From contig JAEBUN010000002.1 of the NCBI GenBank assembly GCA_023014365.1, positions 1,054,001 to 1,118,000 on the forward strand: DNA of 64,000 nucleotides. The letters are read 5' to 3'. This DNA is from Lepiota brunneoincarnata. Taxonomy: Eukaryota; Basidiomycota; Agaricomycetes; Agaricales; Agaricaceae. The notes beneath the pieces were generated by a model. The model did not search any database and had not been told where the DNA came from. It worked only from the letters and a program-made list of their open reading frames with translations. The position numbers and the translations under genes were made by a program. Positions 1-10,138 of this stretch are shown here, in pieces (position 1 is the stretch's first letter; every line of letters begins with the position of its first letter).

Positions 1-88
1 GATGACCTGGTTGTCAGCATCTTCTTCGACCTTGCATTTGAATATGTTCACTGAGCCACGCCAATCAAGGCCGGCTTTTTCCATTTTT

Positions 89-952
89 TTAAGCCTTAAC
101 TTTGGCTTCAAAAAAATTATTCCATTCTTTCTCGTCCCAGCTGCTCGCAACTTCATTGGCGAGAATTCCATCCCAAAGAGCTGTGGGTGAGAAATGGATG
201 CCATTCTGACGGGAGAATCTAACTTCTCCATATTAGGACGAGGCTAATCCGGGGAGAAACAGCCCGGCGACTTACCACCGGCTTTAATGGTCACCAGTAA
301 TAGCTACTCCCTCGTTAGGGTGGCCTTTAATGGTCAAAAGATCAATGAACTGTCCAATTTCAGGGGGTGATAACAGCTTGGACGCAAGAGTCCGCCAGTC
401 TTTCCCTTATCTGTCGACAAGAAAGATCAAATATGGCCAAGTCGTAGTAGTCTTCTTGATTATCGAAAAGCTGAGATGTCGAGTTCACTGGGCGTTAAGT
501 TTATTTCTCAGGTGAAGAACTTTATTTGACAGAGTACGTACAAGGCAGCTGTAGGCCCAGAAGTTCTCGGGGGACAGGCGAAGGATGGCAAGGCCGGCTT
601 CGCTCGCGTAGATGGAGCCCGCGTGCCACGGCTGAACCTGGAGGCGGAAAATGACTTTGACTTTGCCTTCGTATTTGCCGCCTGGAGATATCAGGGGCCT
701 TATGATGTTGTCGACTGCGCGGGCGGTTTTGGCACTGTGTGGTTGGAGTTGTTTGGCTGGGACTGAGGATGAATAAAGCAGGTAGGGCGGCTGACGTGCC
801 TGAACATGCAGTTGTAGTCCACTGTGTCACACGAGGATTTAGCGTAAGGCGGCGAGACATTTGAGGGAGAACGTACTGAAAAGCTCGAGAGTGTGAGGTG
901 CATCTTGGTTCCCTGCTATGATGAGGGGTCTCATATGTGGTTGGAGAGCCAT
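89..952 (-). CDS. DsbA-like thioredoxin-fold protein
   Basis: Resembles the fungal thioredoxin-fold (DSBA-like) family of small proteins of unknown substrate. Read on the minus strand: the start MALQPHMRPLIIAGNQD leads to a TLELF strand, then after an intron to the block VKVIFRLQVQPWHAG and SPENFWAYSC, which are family hallmarks. The C-terminal exon has FSRQNGIHFSPTALWDG and ends in AKVKA. No CXXC pair is visible at the position of the DsbA active site, so redox activity is doubtful. Near 284-290 the frame meets a stop. Either an intron from an unusual donor (GTGACC) skips it, or one extra base precedes a much better GTAAGT donor. The gene is divergent from the PCI-domain gene, 141 bp apart. 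The family call is fairly firm; the exact exons are not. Confidence 0.6.
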
Positions 953-1004
953 GTAGAAGAATATATTTGTGAATTAATTATCTATGAGGTCACTGGCATC
1001 GACT

Positions 1005-1010
1005 CACGTG
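1005..1010. promoter_or_regulatory. CACGTG E-box in divergent promoter
   Basis: A palindromic CACGTG lies in the 141 bp between the DsbA-like and PCI-domain start codons. In fungi this is the binding site of Cbf1/USF-type bHLH factors. The same hexamer recurs in several other short promoters of this window. Confidence 0.4.
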
Positions 1011-1093
1011 CAGATATCCTTGCCAAGCAGGGTTAAACATCATGCCCAGCAAGAAAGGAAATCTCTCCTGAAGCTTAAAGGGAACACATCAAG

Positions 1094-2804
1094 ATGCCAA
1101 TGGACTTTTCGACATACCTTGCTCAGCTCAACGACGCACTCATTGCTGAGAATGGCCCTAACCTCGCATACTTGCTTCGACCGACGAGCCCTCATGGCAA
1201 AGACCTCGTAAAGGAGTTTCGGAATCCCACAGTAAGCGGCCCATATAAGGGGACAAGTACACACGAAACTAAATCTCCGAAATAGCGTACATCCCTCCGT
1301 CGATTTGAGGGTGCAATAATGAGCCCATGGGACGATATCGCGATTTCGTACATCTTGACATGCTCACATATCGCCAAAAAGAAGTCCGGAGAGGCCTTCA
1401 AAGAGCAGTCGCAGCTCGTATCGTATGTGATACTATGATGTTTTCCCATTGCATTTGGCTGATACGGCGTATGGTCAGATCATTTTCCCGCTTCTTCACT
1501 GAGAACCGAGGATGGACACTTCCTGCGTTGTTCTCGATTTTGAGAGATTTAAGGGATTTGGCCATTGATGTACGTTGGTGGTTCAAGTCCTGCCACGGGT
1601 TGTAGCTGATTGTTCGTTTCAGGCCGACACTTACGCCAAGTATAATAATCAAAAAAGCGAATGCATGGAAGAAGCGGCTCGCATCATTGCAAAAGCATTC
1701 AGCAATTGTATGACGGATAGGTATCTCTGATCCCCGGCCTGTCTGTTGTTCGGGCTGACACACCCTCTAGGATATCACCACCCGACCAGTCGAGAAAATG
1801 GGGGGTGTATTATGTCGTGGGGTTGATACTGAAATGTTATTTCCGGGTGAGCCGCTGTCATTATGGCCCTTGGCCATCTCGTTTGCCTAATTTGTGCTAG
1901 GTGAAACGAATATCTTTGTCCAAAAATATTTTGCGCGCTCTGGAGGCGAACAACGACATACCACCATTGTCAGCGTATCCGCGTTCGCACCAAGTTATGA
2001 CATTTCCTTTCCTCTAGGCTAGGTTTAGCGTTCAACATCCGGCAGGTTACCCATCGATATTATATTGGAATGCTGAGTTTCTTAAATGAAGAGTTCGCCA
2101 AGGTAACGACAAAGGCTATATGCTTCCATGACGATGAAGCTGACTGGCTTATCCATTGAGGCGGAGGAGGAGTTGACACTCGCATTCTATCACTGCCATA
2201 CTGGCGCGCACAGCAACCAAGAGTAAGTATACATATTAACTTAGGGTAAATCGTGCTGAATCCATCTCACCAGGCGCATTTTGACATATCTTATACCCCT
2301 TAGGATTATCAGAGGACACCTTCCATCGAACTGATCTTCTAAGACGATTTCCGGTGCTTCAAGACCTCTATGCTCCTTTCATTTTAGCTATCAGGAACGG
2401 TGATCTAGCTGCTTATGATAGAGCATTAGACGGTTCAGAGAAGAAGCTTCTCGACCTGAACCTCTGGCTAACCCTAGAGAAGGCGAGGGAGTCGTGTATG
2501 CGTAGCTTGTTTCGCCGTGTGTGAGTAGCGATGTTGCCATCCTTCTGTGTTTCTACAAAGATTATCATTCAGGTGGATCGTAACTGGTCAAGGCACTCGA
2601 GTACCGATCTCCATGTTTCACGTTTCTCTGAGAATATCGGGGATGGATGTGTCGCTAGAAGAAGCCGAATGCTTGGTCGCGAACATGATTTACAAGGGGT
2701 ACATGAAAGGCTATATCAGCCATGAACGGCAGATGGTTGTCTTGTCACAATTGAACGCCTTTCCTAGGCTAGCAGATCGGCCGTTACCATTTTCCTTTAT
2801 GTAA
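1094..2804 (+). CDS. PCI-domain protein of the PCID2/Csn12/Thp1 family
   Basis: Likely subunit of the TREX-2-type mRNA export complex or the Csn12 relative; both share this fold. The first exon has NGPNLAYLLRPTSPHGKDLV, a strong family signature. Later exons give SPWDDIAISYILTCSHIAKK, FFTENRGWTLPALFSILRDL, SRKWGVYYVVGLILKCYFRV, YYIGMLSFLNEEFAKAEEEL, NQERILTYLIPLRIIRGHLP and the winged-helix C-terminus (VPISMFHVSLRISGMDVSLE, ending ADRPLPFSFM). About eight exons with short GT-AG introns join well. Around 2328-2331, between RGHLPS and LLRRFPVLQDLY, the frame shifts by one base with no possible intron, so one inserted base is suspected. A second in-frame ATG follows two codons after the first. 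Confidence 0.8.
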
Positions 2805-3137
2805 AAAGTTTTTCAGGTTCCGGTCATTTCGCGCCAGTTTATGACATTGCGCGCTGGGCGTTGACGTTCTGAAATAAATCATGCAAGCGCTGGAGGCTTC
2901 GCATTGCTCTGAAGTACATGTGGACAACAGTTATACTGGCTATCGTGACATCCCAGCATCTTCGTTCTGCACGAATTCACCACCAATGTAGGGCTTTTCT
3001 GTGCGGGCAAGCTTTTATCACGCCGACGGCTTGATATGCATCCAAACGTAACGCTTCGAATAGTCTGTCGATTTGGTAATGATCTCGAAGCAAAAATCAG
3101 CGCTTGGGCTTGGAACGGCTTAGCACCGCAAGACATG
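2805..3137. other. intergenic, no gene seen
   Basis: Between the PCI-domain gene and the first cysteine-rich gene. An open frame exists on the minus strand at 2879-3136, but it has no recognisable motif and I do not support it as a gene. This is probably the 3' flank of one gene and the promoter of the next. Confidence 0.4.
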
Positions 3138-3143
3138 TATAAA
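3138..3143 (+). promoter_or_regulatory. TATA box of cysteine-rich gene 1
   Basis: TATAAA about 40 bp upstream of the ATG at 3181. The other secreted-protein genes in the window have similar elements. Confidence 0.4.
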
Positions 3144-3180
3144 GACAGCTATTCTCTCAAAATTTCTCAACGGTACCAAA

Positions 3181-3840
3181 ATGCGTTTCTCTATCGCCTC
3201 TTTGTTTCTCAGTCAGTGGTTACTTGCTCGGTGCTGCGAGTGGGACAGAATTTGCGGCCTCTATTGATGCTGTGAGCTACGGCACCGAGTCCACGGAGCA
3301 CGTCGTGCGGGAGCTGCTAGTCGAACGCCAGTCCTGCCAGTCTGGATTCGGTCATTGCAGCAACACAGGCTCATGCTGCCCCGTAGGAGGTGATTGCTGC
3401 AGCAACGGTGGGTCACCTGGACTTGTGTATGCCTCGAGCTAACGGGTGCTTCGTGTGTGATAGGACGTTGCTGTGGTAAAGGACAATGGTGCTACACGGC
3501 CAGCAGTAAGTTTATGACACCAGCCGCAAAGATTTCGCGTGACAGGTTGTCTAGTTTGTTGCCCCACCAGCTCGAATGGGTGTTCTCAGCGCGGATGCTG
3601 CCCCAAAGGTTCCAACTGTTGTGCAGGTGCGTCCAGATACCCCTCTAAAACTTGTGAGGTATGTATATTGACTTTATCGTATAGACGGACGTTGCTGCTC
3701 CAATGGGTATGAGATATTGTGGTTTCTTCAGGTCGAGGTGCAGCTGCTGATCGTTCATTTTTGCCAGCTTCTACTGCTACCGCAGCAATGCGAATGGCGG
3801 TGCCATCAGGTGCTGCCCGAACGGAAAGGTCTGCAATTGA
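3181..3840 (+). CDS. small secreted cysteine-rich protein 1
   Basis: Function unknown. The first exon encodes a signal peptide (MRFSIASLFL followed, after a one-base shift near 3211, by YLLGAASG) and a propeptide-like stretch rich in Glu/Val. Then come repeated cysteine blocks: SCQSGFGHCSNTGSCCPVGG, DCCSN/GRCCGKGQWCY, CLVCCPTSSNGCSQRGCCPK and NANGGAIRCCPNGKVCN. Four or five exons break inside the cysteine blocks, which suggests exon-wise growth of the repeat. The CC-P-x-G-x-x-CC spacing recalls granulin-like or other disulfide-knotted surface proteins. It is paralogous in layout to the gene at 44210. The ATG at 3181 is chosen for the hydrophobic leader. A wall-associated or effector-like role is possible but not shown. 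Confidence 0.6.
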
Positions 3841-4431
3841 AGGGTTGTTACAAGAAACTTGGACTAGTTCTTGTCACGTGGATACAAAGTTTTGTGCCAC
3901 CACTTTGTTCCGGACTTTGATATAGTTTTTTTGAACTATTTGAAATTGCTCCAACGCTATACATTAAACCTGACAACATATATTGGGTCCCAACGCCAAT
4001 CGTCCCTAAACATGATATTCGGCACGAGGTGGTGCTCTGACGCGGAACCTGCAGTGTCGCCAGCCAACGAGACGGGGATTAGATAACGTCCCTCTTTGCT
4101 TCCACTGATGACCTTACAAGCCTCCTGCCAATGACATTGACCTTCAACACCTCGAGGCCTCATCCAAAATACCAATCAAGGCTTTTCGGTTACGGAAATC
4201 TGTCATGCAAAGCAAATTACAAGGCTCTGGAACTTCGGTTTTCATATCAAAATTTGCAAGTACGCCACAAGTTCCTCATTTTCTCGACACTTTGCTAGTT
4301 CTGTGACACAAGACGAATTCAATCTGTGTTATCAAGTGCTTCTGGAAGCTCGAGATTGCGATGCCCGTCATCACTAGTTCCCGTCCCCCATCCGAGAGCA
4401 AGAGGTTAAAAAGCGACAAAAACCTGGACCA
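3841..4431. other. intergenic, no gene seen
   Basis: About 590 bp between the first cysteine-rich gene and the first terpene synthase. Open frames here on both strands have no recognisable motifs and overlap the synthase exon antisense. Confidence 0.4.
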
Positions 4432-4438
4432 TTTATAA
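4432..4438 (+). promoter_or_regulatory. TATA-like element of terpene synthase 1
   Basis: TTTATAA about 30 bp upstream of the ATG at 4469, placed as a core promoter element would be if the 5' leader is very short. Confidence 0.3.
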
Positions 4439-4468
4439 CAACCCCCCAGCCTCCAATCTCCTACTTGT

Positions 4469-5792
4469 ATGGCGCCCTCTATGACTGTAGGCATCGCGGA
4501 GCAACCTGCACCTTTGTCCACGAACAACACCTTCATCATATCCGACTTGCTGGCCGGCTGGCCATACGAGCGGCGTCTGCACCCGGACTTTGGCGCCATC
4601 GACGTCGAGTCGACTAATTGGACCCGTGACCATCACCTCTTTCAAGAGAAAGCACAGAGGACTTTCGATTCCTCCCTCTACAGTACGCATCGACCGAAGC
4701 AGCAGCCGAATTTTCTTCTGACAACCGTGGCTCGCCAGGCTTGTTCGGGTGCCTCGGATTCCCGCTGGGTAATAGAGGTTGGGCCGAATCTCCTACTATT
4801 TAGAGTGTATTGCCACTGAATGTGTATCTCACTGTCGTCAGCTCATGGTCGTGCCGGATGCGATCTGATAAATTTGCTATTTGTCATTGAGGAGTACACC
4901 GACGCTACTAGCTCTGAGGCCGCTGCTCGAGTCTGTGACGTAGTAATGGACGTCATCCGAAACCCATACAAAGAACGGAACCCGGAAAACAAGTTCGCTA
5001 TATACATCCAAGAGTATGTTTTCATCCGTAGTCTAAATCAGAAAACTGAGCTCAGAATTTTGAAAGGTTCTGGCAGCGGACCCTTGCACTCGTTGCTCCA
5101 GGGTCGCCCTGCATAGATCGTTTCACGGAAGAAATGGACATCTACACGAAGGCACTTGTTCAAGAGGCAGAGGACCGTGAAACCAAACGCATTCGAACCG
5201 TCGCGGATTACTTAAATCTCCGGCGTCGGACCATTGGTGTACAACCTAGCGTGGCTTTTATTTCGTTCAGCTCGGACATTCCGGCGGAGGTGTGCTCCCA
5301 CCCTGCGATCAAATCCATGCGACAAATTGGCTCGGACTTGATAATCTTGGCAAATGTAGGTTATGTCCTCTCGATCCGAGTGGGATGGTCTAATGTCTCT
5401 CATAGGATATGCACTCCTACGCAGTTGAATTCGCGCGCGGGATTGGGTTCCATAATATCGTCACGTCGATTATGCACGAGAGCCAAGTGGACTTGCCCAC
5501 AGCTATGGCGCAACTGCAGGACCTTGCCAACACAAGGATAAAGCAGTTCCTCATTGATAGGGAGAGTCTGCCATCATGGGGCAAGGAAATAGATGTTAAT
5601 GTGCAAAATTTTATTGATGGTATTGGGTACCTCGTTCGTGGTAACGATGCCTGGAGCTACGAGACAGAGAGGTACTGGGGGGACCGGAAGTTGGATGTTC
5701 AGGAAACAAAGGTGGGCACTCTGTGCCCGGAGCAAGATGGGAGGGATGAATTTTTGACAAAGGAAGAGCTAGAGGCGGCGATGTTACTGTAG
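4469..5792 (+). CDS. terpene synthase, Agaricomycete sesquiterpene type (copy 1)
   Basis: Class I terpene cyclase acting on a prenyl diphosphate, most likely farnesyl diphosphate. Five exons join in frame to about 365 residues, normal for the family. Landmarks in order: ISDLLAGWPYERRLHPDF; a GCLGFPLG exon; RAGCDLINLLFVIEEYTDA; a helix with YTKALVQEAEDRETKRIRT; the metal-binding NDMHSYAVEFARG, created across a GT-AG junction near 5361-5404 and matching the NDxxSxxxE consensus; and WSYETERYWG near the C-terminus, the RY motif that contacts diphosphate. The first acidic motif reads EEYTD, where the family usually has D at the first position. No P450 or transporter lies adjacent. Product cannot be predicted. 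Confidence 0.85.
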
Positions 5793-6659
5793 ATCCTGCG
5801 GCTCTACCCGGGGCAGTAAGAGAGGCATTGAAAATGATGTTAGCGTTTGTTCCTCCGACCACTCTGTACTTGTAATGTTGTGTATGATTCAGTATTGAAT
5901 TGAAGCGTTGTTCCGTCTTCAATGGCTAGCTGTGGTCATCGATCTCGACGGCATGATGATGCTAGCATCGGATCTGTTCGAGCATCATTCGCCTCATATC
6001 TCAACATCCGCTAGGCCGATGTCTAGGACAGTATACTGCTCACTCCAGATAGCCACTTGGCCAAGCTACAAATGTCACGTACGACAGGACTGCTGATCAG
6101 GGATAGTATTGCAGAGCTACCTGTCTCTGGGCACAGGTATATTCACGAGGGAACTGTGCACACAGTCATCGAGCCCACTTGCAGAATCTGCCTGTCCGAT
6201 TGGGTCGCCATGCTTCCCGCAGCAGGAACAACAGAGGCATGATATTGTTGCTTTGGATCACATCCACTTTACCTTGCGAGGTTGTGCTTCCCTTATCTTG
6301 AACTCGAATAATATTCCAAACAGCCCATGCACCGGTCAGCATGGGTCAGTTTGATTGGGGCGGAGGTGGCTAGCTCTCTTTGAGCCTTTGGATTGCACGG
6401 AATGATAGATTGCCGCTGCCTGGTCCATCTGAACCATCTACGATATACTAAACGGGCTTCCTCTCTAAACTTTCTCAGTAATCTGAACGTGCTCCTGCTA
6501 ATAATATTGTGTCCTATCATCCCCGGACGTTTCTCGTCTGCATCGGGCATCTAGGAGAGTTTAAAAGCAAAGAGGACAGAGGTTCAAAATGTGCCCCAGC
6601 TACAATAAGGCCAAATCCCGTGTACTCTCACTTCTGGGACAATTACCACTACTTTTAGC
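5793..6659. other. intergenic between the two terpene synthases
   Basis: About 870 bp. No convincing exon, RNA or repeat seen. Short open frames on both strands lack motifs. It would contain the 3' end of copy 1 and the promoter of copy 2. Confidence 0.4.
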
Positions 6660-7994
6660 ATGGCGCCACAGACAGAATCTACGTCTCCGACTACCACTAC
6701 CTTTCACCATGCCGGATTTTCTGGCCAACTGGCCATATGAACGGTGCTTGCACCCGGACTTCGGCACTGTCGACGTCGAGTCCATAAATTGGATGAGGAG
6801 TCATCACCTATTCCAAGAGAAAGCCCAGAGGGCTTTTGATGCTTGCCGTTTCAGTAAGCGTCCATCATAGTAATGACTAGGGCGTCCCTCTAACGTGTGG
6901 ATCACTAGCCCTGCTTGGATGCCTCATTTACCCACTGGGTAGCAGAGGTTAGTTCAGTCCTTCCAGGATAGACTGGACAGTCACTAGTATGTATCTGACC
7001 TCACCGTTAGAATTTTGTCGCGCCGGCTGTGATCTGTTAAATGTGTTATTCGTCGTCGAAGGGTACACGGACGTTGCGGACCCTGAGGCTGCAGCTCTGG
7101 TCCGCGACAGGGTGATGGATGTCCTTCGGCACCCACGCAAGGAACAGAGCCCAAATAACAAGCTTGGCATATACGTCCAAGAGTATGTTTCTTGCTACTC
7201 CAGATCATTTCCTGAGTTCATTGGCTCTACAAAAAGATTCTGGCACCGGGCTCTTGCACTCGTTGCCCCAGGGTCACCTTGCATTGATCGGTTCATAGAG
7301 GAGATGGACGCCTACACAGAGTCCATGATCCAAGAGGCAGAGGATCGTGAGACTAAACGTATTCGAACCGTCACGGATTATTTTCAACTTCGACGACAGA
7401 CCATTGGTGTACAGCCTTGTCTGGCCTTTTTGAGGTTTGGCTTCGAAATTCCGGAAGAGGTATCCTCCCATCCACTGCTCAAGTCCATGAGGCTAGCTGT
7501 TACGGACTTGATATCCCTGCATAATGTACGCATGCACTATCGCTATTGATTCAAGGCAAGATAGGCTAAACATCTCTCAGAATCGTAGGACGCGCACTCC
7601 TTCTCAGTTGAGATTGCTCGTGGGATTGGATTCCACAATATGGTCACAGCAATTATGCACGAGCGCCAGATGGACGTGGCTCCAGTCATAGGGTGGTTGG
7701 AATTTTGCAAACGATAGGGTCAAACAGTTCTTCACCGACAAGGAGAATCTGTTATCATGGGGGAGGAGATGGACGCCAACGCGCAGAAATACGTTGATGC
7801 TCTTGGATATGTTATGCGTGGTACTGATGCCTGGACATACGAGTCAGAGAGGTACTGGGGGAGGCAAGGTCCGGAGATTCAGAGGACGAGATTGGTGACT
7901 CTGGACCCGGAAGCTTGAGGGAAGAGAGGATCTGTTGACAAAGGAAGAGTTGAAGGTGGCGGTAGGACATCAGAATTCGATCATTGTTGTTTGA
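6660..7994 (+). pseudogene. terpene synthase copy 2, frame-broken
   Basis: Clear tandem paralogue of the synthase at 4469 with the same intron positions. Seen: LANWPYERCLHPDF, LLGCLIYPLGS, RAGCDLLNVLFVVEGYTDVA, MIQEAEDRETKRIRTVTDYF, and an NSE-type motif read as DAHSFSVEIARG directly after an intron that should supply the N. The frame breaks at about 6705 (between the leader beginning MAPQTEST and the conserved domain), near 7705, near 7762 and near 7912. After the breaks the paralogous sequence resumes: DRVKQFFTDKENLLSWG, then YESERYWGRQGPEIQ, then LLTKEELKVAV. The broken frames could be true decay after duplication or sequencing errors like those elsewhere in the window. Four breaks in one gene favour decay slightly. 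If intact in reality it would be a second sesquiterpene synthase. Confidence 0.65.
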
Positions 7995-8628
7995 CTCCTC
8001 CCCGGCGATCATTGTTCCGAATGTTTTTTTCCAATATCTCAAAGGAGTGTGTCCTGATATACGGTGTTAGTTACATTATTTATATGGGTTCTATAACTGC
8101 CTGAGATGGCCTTGGCTAAGCGCGAACAAACCACTGATTCCTACCACAGCTTACATGGACCGCAAATCGATGGCCAATTTCTGGTAGGTCACCCCATTCG
8201 GCGGCCGTACAGGGAATGACTATTTATTTCTTGATGCAAAAACTTTTGTTCGGCTGTGTGAGGTCGAGCAGTTCTCCATAAATATCGCATTACCCGTGCT
8301 AGATGTATTTTTGTCATCACCCTTCCATGCACTGATCGTGTGAAATTCCTTGTTGTTCGGGATGGGGCTGGTTCAATGCTCGTGCACTCAGCGCACTAGC
8401 AGAAGCGGATATGTACTCAACACCGAGTTCCTTTCGGGCGGTGTTAATTACTGGCGGTGCCCACGGGTGAACTGGGCTCCGCCGTTTTCGCGTCCTTCCA
8501 AGTTCTAGTATCCTTGCTACACACGGGCTGAAAATGCATCCAAAGAGACGAAGCATAAGGGGTATAACATATATAGAGATACATGCTTACAAAGAGGATA
8601 TCGCAACGAGACTGTTTTTTGTTTTGTT
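7995..8628. other. intergenic, no gene seen
   Basis: Convergent gap between terpene synthase copy 2 and the FAH-family gene. No exon-like sequence, RNA or repeat identified. Confidence 0.4.
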
Positions 8629-9870
8629 TCAAAGCCTAGCCAAAGGGGCAAACCTTTCCTCTTTGACATCATTAACGAGTGTGCCGATACCGCCGCTCAA
8701 CCAGACTTCCATTTTGTCACCGTCCTTGATATAGAGGGGAGGGTTCTTGACGAAGCCGACGCCTTTGGGAGTCCCGGTAAGAATAATCGAACCGGGTTCG
8801 AGGGTTGTACCTTGAGAGAGGAATGAAACCGTTTTGCGGACGTTGAAGATTTGATCGCTGACATCCGTTGTGCTGTCAGTTTGGAAGCTGTGAAGGGGAG
8901 TAGGGATGGAGCCTACGCGGTTGTTCCATCTTGAACCACGTTTCCATTCAGTGTTAACTTGAGGAGGACATTTTGGGGGTCGGGGACCAGGGTTTTGGAG
9001 ACAAGGCAGGGACCAAGGGGGTTGGTGTTGTCTTAAACAAAAAAGAAAAATTAATCATATGTCGTCAGAAATGACTTTGAACGAGGCTTACCAAAGCTCT
9101 TGGAGAAGCCCCACTGGGACACGGCCATTTGGTGTTTTCGGAACGAGACATCATTTGCGCCTGTGTAGCCTAGGACATAGTCCAGAGCTTCTTCCTCTGA
9201 GACGTCCTTGGCTGCTTTGCCAATGACGATTACGAGTTCAACTTCGTAGTCGGGAAGGTGCTCTTTCGGTGGCTGTGCGACCTTTGGAATTGTTACGGTG
9301 GCGAGTGGGCCGAGGAGGGAACTGAGGGGTTTGTAAAAGAGGATTGGGAATCTAGGGGGGACCAAGTCAGTGTGGACTTGCAATGCTGGAAGAGGTGCAT
9401 ACCCAGGTTTGGCAAGTTTGGCCTCTGCCTGCAATGCGTGATCCTTTCAGGAATCTGATAGAGATAGCAATGTCGAAAAGCTTACTGCATGATCGGAGTA
9501 GTTCAAGCCCAAACAGCGAACGACTTTGATTTCTTCATTTGATAGAGGTGCAAGAAGAGTACCGACAGTCAAGACTTGCTTGGTCAATTGAGCACTGGGG
9601 TCCAGCGCCGAACCCGTGATTTCATAGGCTTTTGATGGTCTGGCCTTGGGCTGCTGCTGAGGCCAACTGTAGAGCAGGCTCAATCATGGGATGTGCTTCA
9701 AAGGTTATTTTGCCCACCGTCGAGGTTGGGGATCGACTGGTTGACCGATGTGCACCCGCCTTGTCTCGATGGCAACAAAGCGGATGAGCCTTGTCCATTG
9801 CTGCCGGGTCGTCAACCATAAGTTTATCTCCTGTATTTCATACAACGCTCACCGTCTTAATAGGAGCCAT
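8629..9870 (-). CDS. fumarylacetoacetate hydrolase family protein
   Basis: Metal-dependent hydrolase or decarboxylase of the FAH superfamily (FAHD-type; acylpyruvate or related 2-oxo acids). Read on minus: MAPIKT, intron, then WTRLIRFVAIETRRVHIGQP, an in-frame GT-AG intron, SKAYEITGSALDPSAQ, VVRCLGLNYSDHA, then KPLSSLLGP and PDYEVELVIVIGKAAKDV with the acidic metal ligands, and GANDVSFRKHQMAVSQWGFS. The C-terminal exons contain VRKTVSFLSQGTTLEPGSII and LTGTPKGVGF, the classic FAH ending, and finish at FAPLARL. All exons join in frame with no damage. It shares a 268 bp divergent promoter with the Cdc14 gene. Cytosolic by default; substrate not predictable. Confidence 0.85.
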
Positions 9871-9977
9871 GTTCGTCGATCCTCAGCACCGTGGAATCGC
9901 CTGTGAGTTTGACTTAAGCGCCCAAACATTGTCTCCGCATTTGCGGGCGGAAACGGTGCATGTGTCGGTCCGTGTCG

Positions 9978-10004
9978 GGCACGTGGCTATAGGGACAAAC
10001 CACG
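9978..10004. promoter_or_regulatory. paired CACGTG E-boxes in divergent promoter
   Basis: Two CACGTG hexamers at 9978-9983 and 9999-10004, starts 21 bp (two helical turns) apart, midway between the FAH-family and Cdc14 start codons. The spacing would place two bHLH dimers on the same face of the helix. Function is inferred. Confidence 0.45.
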
Positions 10005-10138
10005 TGATGTGAAAACGTCGATGTTTCCATGGTTCGCGTCTAGGGATAGAATACCACGTTTTGATCGAGTTGGACTCGGAGCATATTTATACTGCTTACA
10101 ACTTTTTCTCTCTCGTGGAACCTCAATATCAACAAACG

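Noticed and set aside
522..903. Two overlapping long minus-strand open frames starting MSRRLTLNP and MHLTLSSFS
   Set aside because: They are shadows; the third minus frame carries the conserved DsbA-like sequence across an intron.
2879..3136. 85-codon minus-strand open frame
   Set aside because: No motif, no splice context and atypical composition; likely chance.
9622..9730. Apparent frameshifts in the FAH-family gene near its second exon
   Set aside because: A GT-AG intron of about 69 nt joins the two exons in frame, so no sequence error is needed.
4469..9870. Terpene biosynthetic gene cluster including the FAH-family gene
   Set aside because: No P450, reductase or transporter beside the synthases; the FAH-family gene shares its promoter with Cdc14 and looks like ordinary metabolism.
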